From assembly GCA_963922205.1 (NCBI GenBank), contig CAWUHX010000072.1, positions 248,001 through 312,000 of the forward strand: a stretch of 64,000 nt of DNA. Direction: 5' to 3'. The DNA is from Romanomermis culicivorax (taxonomy: Eukaryota; Nematoda; Enoplea; Mermithida; Mermithidae). The notes below the pieces were generated by a model. That model was not told the origin of the DNA, did no database searches, and worked only from the letters and a program-made list of their open reading frames with translations. The translations under genes were made by a program, and so were the position numbers. Shown here in pieces: positions 44,705 to 64,000 of the stretch (the stretch's first letter is position 1; each line of letters opens with the position of its first letter).

Positions 44705-45565
44705 CAGCGTTTTTTTTGTGCATGGACATTTGTGCCAATTGGCACAAAGGGCCAAAAAAATTTGTGCCAATGGCACAAAAAATTTTTTCCAGCCTAAAAA
44801 CATACTGAAAACTTTTAAAAAATTTTATGCCAAAAGTTTGATACATAATTCAAGGTTACTTTTGCCGCACCAATTTGCATAAAAAATCGTGCCAACTCTA
44901 TTTTATCTTAAGAACGTCAGTGCGATAAGAAAAACTGATGAAGAAAGCAGTTTATACGATTCAGAAAGAAATCAGATGCTGCGAGAATTCATATATTTTT
45001 ATACAATTTTTCAGGCATTTTATATTTTTCTTTAATTTTCGGCTACGGATTTCTTCTTAACATCAATGTAAATAAATTAAGGATGTCAATAATGACTTTT
45101 CGTGAAAAAAACTAGAACGGAAGTCACGTCGCTTAAATTTTTGGTTGAAAAATTGTGCCAACAGGGTAAATTTTTCTGTTCGAATCAAACAGATAAAAAT
45201 TTCGGTTTCCACCATTTCCAATCACAGTGTGAGTGAATGAACAGTGGAAGTTAACTAATTCATTTTTCAATCATCGACAATCTCAAAGTTTGTTGCCATC
45301 ATACAAATCTATTATTCGAATACAATTCTTTCAGATTCCTGACACTTGACTAATATTACACTTAAGTAATTGACTCAGTGCGGAGCGCCGAGAAAATTTT
45401 GCGTTTTCAGCCCCTAAAATCACTAATCACGACTAAAAATCAAAGAAATTCGGCATTCGACTAGTCAAAAAGTTTGTGCCAATTGGCACAAACGCCCAAA
45501 ATTTTTTGTGCCATTCCAAATTTTTTTGTGCCAAAAACCATGTTTTGGCACAAAAAAAAACACTG
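44705..45565 (-). mobile_element. hAT-like element, inverse copy D, TSD GTTTGGTT
   Basis: 861 bp from CAGCGTTTTTTTTGTGC to GGCACAAAAAAAAACACTG, with exact GTTTGGTT at 44697-44704 and 45566-45573. It is the inverse of copy A (5308-6144) along its length and fixes the ends and the 8-bp TSD of this family. Confidence 0.93.
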
Positions 45566-45573
45566 GTTTGGTT

Positions 45574-48026
45574 TGAGCTCTCAGCAAATTAGATGAATTT
45601 TCAGTCGGACAAACTAAAATCCAAAAAACTAGGCAAGCGACTAAGAATTTGGATCAAAAATTCTTGCATTGTATTACACTCAAAATGTTTTAATCGCATG
45701 AAAGTCAAAATTTTCATGAGGCGAAGATCGCAAAAAAATTTGAAAAAATGACCTAATGTTAGTTTTTATCAAATTCGTCAAAAAATAATATACAAGATCA
45801 AACATTTATTCATAATATTTTGATAACCAGAAGCTATAAGCAGTAACTAGAATGACCTTTTGGAACTGCGCACTAAAATATAAAAAATTATAGGTGAATT
45901 TAAACCCGGCGCGAAGAGCTGGAAAATTTTCACTTTTTTTCCATTTTATGCATCTCCGGACAAAAAACCCAATAACCTAATCAAAAGTACAGTCAGGCTC
46001 CATGTTGCACTGTCCAACTTGACAGAAAAAATTTGGTTGCACGGCCCGGAATTAGGTTGCTGTGTGCTAACAACAACCCTGCTCTGCTCAGTGCTCGCTC
46101 TGCGGTTTTTCCGTAATTATTTCTGAAATCAATATGATGCCTCTTATTTACTGTATTAACCTGTTTCAACTTGCATGAAGGCAATACCATGTTCGTCGTC
46201 CACAAAAAATCGCCACCTATGTACGTGCAGAATTTTGAAAATTATGATTCTTGGCATATTCGTTTCTATTCTCAAGAATGAATCATTGAACTATTGTTTC
46301 TATTCACTCACCAGAAATCCTCTCAACCTTTCACTATACAATATCAATTCTAACATGGTACCGAAATTCGTGCATATCCAATCAATAATATGTTGTCCAT
46401 CATCATCTTGATTTTTGTCATTCTGTTTATTTTACTGATCATTTAAACTTTGATTTTCATGTTCCAGTAAACAGTATTAGTTGAAATGTCAAAGTCCGTT
46501 ATTAGAGTCAATTTGGACTTTATGAATTCTAGTATTTGACCACTTTATGTCCTACTCGACCAGTCAAAATATCAGATTTCTCAAAATTACTCTATACATT
46601 CCTATAGGGTATCTGGCCTTATCTGTTTCTACCAGTACCTATTATATATTACTTTAGCAGTGCTTATGAACAACGTGACCTTATGCATACCCTATCAGTA
46701 CGCCTTATGTTACCTTAGCTAGGCTTAGGTGTTACGTGACTTTATCCATGACTTAATATGACAATGTTTGTGAAATCTGAATTTTCACATTACATTATTT
46801 GATCCTTAGAGGATCCTTATAAATGTCAAATTAAACTTATTGTGTTTATTTCAGCGTAACTATCTATAAATAATGAAAAAAGAAACAACCATGAAATTCA
46901 AGTCTTATCAGTTCTTATCTATGACCACTTTATGTCTCACATTACCAGTACATAATTTTTAGGTCATCTGACTGCAAGTATCAGATACCGTACTACCCCA
47001 AATAAACGCACCCCCTCGAATAGACGCACCCCCTAGAGAGCATTTGAAAAAATAAACGCACCCCCTCGATTTAACGCACCGGGTGCGTCTTTAGTGACCG
47101 TTTGAAAAAATAAACGCACTGTGTGTTTATTTGGGGTAGTACGGTAAGACACTGATAAGGTATGTGATAACTTATGTGATACCTAACTGATGCTTATGTA
47201 TTACGTTACCTCATCTGGTTCCTTAGGAGTAGACTATCAGCACCCTTCACCTTGGGAATTTTCATCAGATTCACATATCAAAATATTGATGTAAAAAACC
47301 TGTTGATTCATCTCAACGGAGTTAGGGCGAAGTATAGTACTCTGACCCACGTTTAATCCACTTTCTGTAATTTGGGCCTTAGTGCATAATAGGAATCACG
47401 TTTATTTGTCATTATCTGGCCATGACATAACCTGATACGCGCCGTTTGAACACAAGCGGATACCTCAGAAAAAGTGATGCGAATGAAAAATGAACAGAGT
47501 ACATACAGAAACATTTACACATTGAGCTTCTAAAAATGGAAAACAATCCATGAAAATCCCACGAAACGATACTAAAGCAGTGACGAAAGCCGTAGGACGA
47601 ACCGACCGAATTTTCTATCGAAGATTGACCGGCTTAGAAAAGCGTACGTTCATACATGAATGTACATCCAATACAAAAATAATAAAAATAGCTATGTTTT
47701 AAGTGGCAAGACATTTTTCAAACAGACCGCGGGCGTGCTTTTTCATGAGTCTCTTGAAACTATGATTGGCGACTGTTGACCCTGATTTCTCCGTTTTCGA
47801 CACTACCATGGCAGTCTAAATGTAAACGATGGTAAGCCGTTGGACGGTATAATGAAATGACACATGAATTAATGCAGAAAGATCTGGACAAAATACATTT
47901 CATTATTCTACAAGAAAATATTATTGCATTATATTGATCATTAGCGAATTTCTTCATGAACGGAAAATATATATTGACCATAACGAAAAATATACAATGA
48001 TGCATTTCGACGAAAATTAATGCCAT
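45574..48026. other. Spacer with repeat remnants
   Basis: No gene recognised. It includes a GGCGCGAAGAGCTGG remnant of the hairpin module near 45908, CTTATG-type degenerate repeats (46600-46760, 47150-47250) and the MITE at 46986-47146. Nothing notable is seen between 47260 and 48020. Confidence 0.5.
46986..47146. mobile_element. Short MITE, TACCGTACTACCCC ends
   Basis: TACCGTACTACCCCAAATAA and the next two bases at the left are exactly mirrored at 47125-47146. The interior repeats AAATAAACGCACCCCCTCGA. The ends include a near-palindrome, so the TSD cannot be separated from the TIR by eye. Confidence 0.8.
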
Positions 48027-49400
48027 GTTCATACTTCCGCTCGTTGCTCGGCAAGCACAGCTCCGAGCAAACTGCTCGCCAGGGCCCGTCCCAACACCGC
48101 CACCATCCCAACTCCGCCACCGTCCCAACTCCGCCACTATCGTGTCCCAACACCGCCACCGTCCCAACTCCGCCACTGTCCCAACTCCGCCACTTTCTTG
48201 TCCTAACTTTCGCAATCTTTCAAAAAGTTTATTTTTTGTAACGCGTTAAACTTAACCCTTAATTGCATGCGGTCGCGACCGAGGTACAATTTTAGCTGCT
48301 GTTCAGTGAATTCTGAATATATTTACTCACAAGCAAGTGGCTAAATGCTATTGTGACCCGATAAATATACGATACGATTCATCAAAATTCGTATCTCACT
48401 GTTATGGGGCTACCCCTTCACTTGAACATCTTTGTTTAGCCTCTCGTGTTAGTTTTAAGCCCTCGATTGCACTTTTCGATTTCGGAACACAAACTGGCAA
48501 ATGTCCAATAAAAGGATCCGATAAGAATCTTCCATTTCGAACAGTAGTTCTCGCCGATCCAGCATTTCCATCTTCAGAGCAGAACATGCACACATAATAA
48601 TGCGATGTTTCATTGTTTGACAAACGTTTAGAACTTTTCTTCCGGAACAGAAAATACAAATCTGGATCATTACGCGCCGCAATTATCACTAAATTACTCT
48701 TTAATTCCTGATTCATAAAATTTTCAATAGGACTAAAGTCACCCATGATTTGATTACACAAATTTGAATCAATTGACAACAAGAAATGAAAACAGATCCG
48801 TATGTTTGTATTTTAATGTGCAAAGCACACAGTTATTTTGGTAATATGCTAATGAAGTAAATTCCGGTCTCACGCTCGTTGTTCTATTTTTGGTTATTTC
48901 GGTAAAATCGTTTGTATAGTTAAGTACGACTATACAAACGAAGATTATATAGATATACCATGTATTTATTGCTTTAATGATAATATCAGTTTTTGCCATC
49001 CTATGAATTAGCAATGTCATGTTGTTAAGTAAAAAAAAACTTTGTTACAAAAAACAAACTTTTTGAAAGATTGCGAAAGTTAGGACAAGAAAGTGGCGGA
49101 GTTGGGACAGTGGCGGAGTTGGGACGGTGGCGGAATTGGGAAAAAGAATTCCTGTGGAACGTTTAATCCCCTGATCACAAGGATGTTAGGAAAAAACAAA
49201 GTGCCTTCAAAGAAATTCAGGAGAACTAAGCTACTCAAGGATGGTTCATACATGGAAATAAATATTCATAAGTATGCATTTTAGGGGAAAAATTTGCTGG
49301 CGAAGTATGAACCAACTCGGAGCTGTGATCGGAGATGCTTGTCCAGCATGCTAGGCGAGCATGCTCGGTGTAAATTTGCTCGCCGAGCAGAAGTATGAAC
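48027..49400. mobile_element. Inverted-repeat element with GC-rich 16-bp arrays
   Basis: The outer ends are GTTCATACTTCCGCTCG and CGAGCAGAAGTATGAAC. Inside, an array of GTCCCAACTCCGCCAC units (48092-48196) is mirrored at 49087-49140. The adjoining stem (TCCTAACTTTCGCAATC and on to TTTTTGTAAC, 48193-48241) is mirrored at 49040-49095. The loop carries a small ORF (48402-48746). Confidence 0.75.
48402..48746 (-). CDS. Small zinc-finger-like protein, FLYWCH-like
   Basis: From the ATG at 48744-48746 an uninterrupted frame of 114 codons ends in TAA. It reads MGDFSPIENFMNQELK, later DLYFLF, YYVCMFC, RNGRFLSDP and GHLPVCVP. A C-x2-C pair after two Tyr and a downstream H-x3-C give a pattern reminiscent of FLYWCH/WRKY-type zinc fingers, but I cannot confirm the family by eye. 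Codon use looks like real coding DNA, unlike the neighbouring repeats. It lies in the loop of a foldback element, so it may be a captured host gene piece or part of a transposase. No ribosomal or promoter signal can be judged. Confidence 0.5.
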   Translation of the reverse strand: MGDFSPIENFMNQELKSNLVIIAARNDPDLYFLFRKKSSKRLSNNETSHYYVCMFCSEDGNAGSARTTVRNGRFLSDPFIGHLPVCVPKSKSAIEGLKLTREAKQRCSSEGVAP

Positions 49401-49497
49401 CGGGCTTAAAACCAAAACTTCAAATAGTGAACTGAAACATCCAACAGTTGGATAATTTTTCTCAAATCAAGAACCACAAAAGACTTACTGATGTCTA

Positions 49498-49682
49498 GTC
49501 CTGCAGGCAGGGGTTTTTGGGGAGGGGTGGAGGCACGAACTGTTTTAAGTGTTAAAAAAGGCAAAGGTTTTTTCTCGGTTTTTTTTTCAAGAAAAAGTCA
49601 AGTCAGAAATGTCAATTTTATAGTAAATTAAGTGAACAAAATTGTTGCTTCCCGAAAAACAAATTCCTGACTAAAGGCCTGC
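49498..49682. mobile_element. U-family MITE, second copy
   Basis: Follows 204-394: CTGCAGGCAGGGG, GTTAAAAAAGGCAAAGG, GAAAAAGTCAAGTC and AGGCCTGCTG. More diverged at the ends. Confidence 0.6.
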
Positions 49683-50353
49683 TGATCTCACTATGCGAAT
49701 ATGTTTAAAATAATACAGCAGAATTGGGTAATAATCTTGATCAAACATATAGCAAAATGCGGACCACAAATTTAATAGAAATATGGACAAAAATGTATTT
49801 TATAGGTACAAATTTTTCCGTATGTTCGTTAAACAGATGCTTTGCTCCATGTAACATTACAACTGACCAGAATTTCCAATCCAAACAAAAATATGAAATG
49901 AGTTCCGGGAAACAGATGTCCTGAGTCAGAATCACAGAGCTCATCTTTGTCTAATAAAGGGATCAAACTTATAGCCAAGAATAAAATTTTTCGAAAAACA
50001 TGCCTTTTCCAATAAATGCCATTCTGTAAAAGGTGAGATGCTGTCAAAACATGTCGGAATTTCGATTCGTTCTATATTCCAAATTCATTTGCATACAGTA
50101 CTCAGCTGGAGAGTTTCTTTATAAGTACAAATACGTATATTACTTCGCCAAAAAATTTTCAATACTGTCATGAGAATGATTTTTGTGTAAGAACTTCGCT
50201 TTTAGATGTGCGAGAAGCTACTAGATGCAAAACGAGAAAAGACTAGATTTATGCTTTATTTTAAAAATTTACAAAAATGATGTTGGCTATTGATTTGGAG
50301 GCCACGATATAGGCGACTTGTATCTTTAGTTCATAGCACAATGTGAGTCAGAT
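49683..50353. other. Downstream flank of JNK
   Basis: No repeat or gene recognised. It presumably holds the JNK 3' UTR on the minus strand; AATAAA-type signals are too common in this AT-rich DNA to choose one. Confidence 0.4.
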
Positions 50354-63434
<13,081 letters not shown>

Positions 63435-63771
63435 CAAGTGCGGATTTAGGGAGGGGGCGGCCGCCCCCCCCCAAACTTTCGAAATACGATTTTTTCTGTA
63501 TACCTATAGGCACAGGGCCGTGCACAAGGGTGGCGGGGAGGCGGCCCCCCCCCCCATTGAGGCAGCATGCACTCAGTGTATCGCGTAAAATCAACATTTT
63601 TTCGAGCTATTCAGTGAAAAAATGTAGTCCGCCCCCCCCATGAAAAAATCCTGTGCACGGCCCTGTATAGACAAATTTGAAAAATTTTTGAAAACTTTTT
63701 GAATTTTTTTTTTAGAAAAATACATAATTTTGAGCACCGCCCCCTGAAAAAAATTTCTAGATCCGCCACTG
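63435..63771. mobile_element. MITE, TSD TTCAGGAC, interrupted
   Basis: CAAGTGCGGATTTAGG to CTAGATCCGCCACTG, with exact TTCAGGAC at 63427-63434 and 63772-63779. The CAGGGCCGTGC MITE at 63513-63665 lies within it. Confidence 0.9.
63513..63665. mobile_element. MITE CAGGGCCGTGC, nested copy
   Basis: 153 bp, the inverse of 59635-59793. The flanks TATAGGCA (63505-63512) and TATAGACA (63666-63673) match in 7 of 8 bases. Confidence 0.9.
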
Positions 63772-64000
63772 TTCAGGACTGACGGGCCCCAAAGTAACTT
63801 GCTTACGGTATTGCAGTCACAACAGCGAGTCAGAAGCTACTGAACCATAACGTTACAAGTTTGAAGAAATCATGCAGGAAATTTTGAGTGTTCACTCCTC
63901 TCCAATCAATGCAAGGCTACTTTTACCGAGTTTTCCGTACGGTACACATTTAATTATGAAAACCGGTGCAAAACGGAAATTTTTTCACAAGAATTCTGTT

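Noticed and set aside
48092-48196. CRISPR-like array of regular short repeats
   Set aside because: Units are directly abutting without unique spacers, occur as a mirrored pair, and the genome is eukaryotic. The same reasoning applies to 56869-56991.

Overview
This window is AT-rich animal (metazoan) DNA. It holds one host gene that can be read with confidence, a c-Jun N-terminal kinase (JNK) gene split into at least seven exons on the minus strand (about 50.35-61.55 kb). The other 50 kb is almost wall-to-wall transposable elements. The JNK protein has the TPY activation-loop motif, and its tail ([12 protein letters not shown]) resembles nematode JNKs more than insect or vertebrate ones. A nematode is therefore my best guess (inference only); the species cannot be fixed from this sequence. 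Local element names used below (Z, Y, W, U, V, M, Q) are labels for this window only. Coordinates of degenerate repeats are good to a few bases; where a target-site duplication (TSD) is given, the ends are exact. | LAYOUT. 0-1.2 kb: a head-to-tail chain of short inverted-repeat elements sharing one 8-bp target. 2.1-3.2 kb: a foldback. 4.6-9.6 kb: a Y element carrying two tandem hAT-like elements, followed directly by a third hAT copy that is itself split by another hAT (7558-8931, perfect 8-bp TSD). 11.15-19.25 kb: a Z element split by a W element, whose own TSD is split by a complete Ty3/gypsy-like LTR retrotransposon (11458-19162) with two LTRs that look identical by eye. 19.3-21.6 kb: two TA-flanked MITEs around a broken MULE transposase. 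21.65-26.46 kb: a long foldback holding a broken Penelope-like element with inverted pLTRs. 26.66-32.58 kb: a LINE 3' fragment split in frame by a 5-kb TA-flanked element full of nested insertions. 35.8-40.4 kb: another inverted-repeat element filled with Z, W and Y pieces. 43-45.6 kb: Z elements and an inverted hAT copy. 48-49.4 kb: a foldback with 16-bp GC-rich arrays enclosing a small zinc-finger-like ORF. 50.3-61.6 kb: JNK with repeat-filled introns. 63.4-63.8 kb: a MITE inside a MITE. | MAIN DISCOVERY CANDIDATE. The LTR element encodes Gag, a complete-looking type-I membrane glycoprotein (signal/anchor helix, Cys-rich ectodomain, RTKR furin-like site, second transmembrane helix, short tail) and then PR-RT-RNaseH-IN, in that order, in one open frame of 2194 codons. 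Retroviruses and the known env-bearing LTR elements place env after pol. Here it sits between the nucleocapsid zinc knuckle and the protease. The arrangement is topologically sensible: two membrane crossings leave both Gag and Pol in the cytosol. One in-frame TGA separates the integrase core from its C-terminal domain. | A second theme is how elements land in one another. Several sit exactly in the TSD or terminal bases of a resident element. A third is a roughly 70-bp module ending in a CGGCGC..GCGCCG hairpin that recurs in otherwise unrelated repeats.
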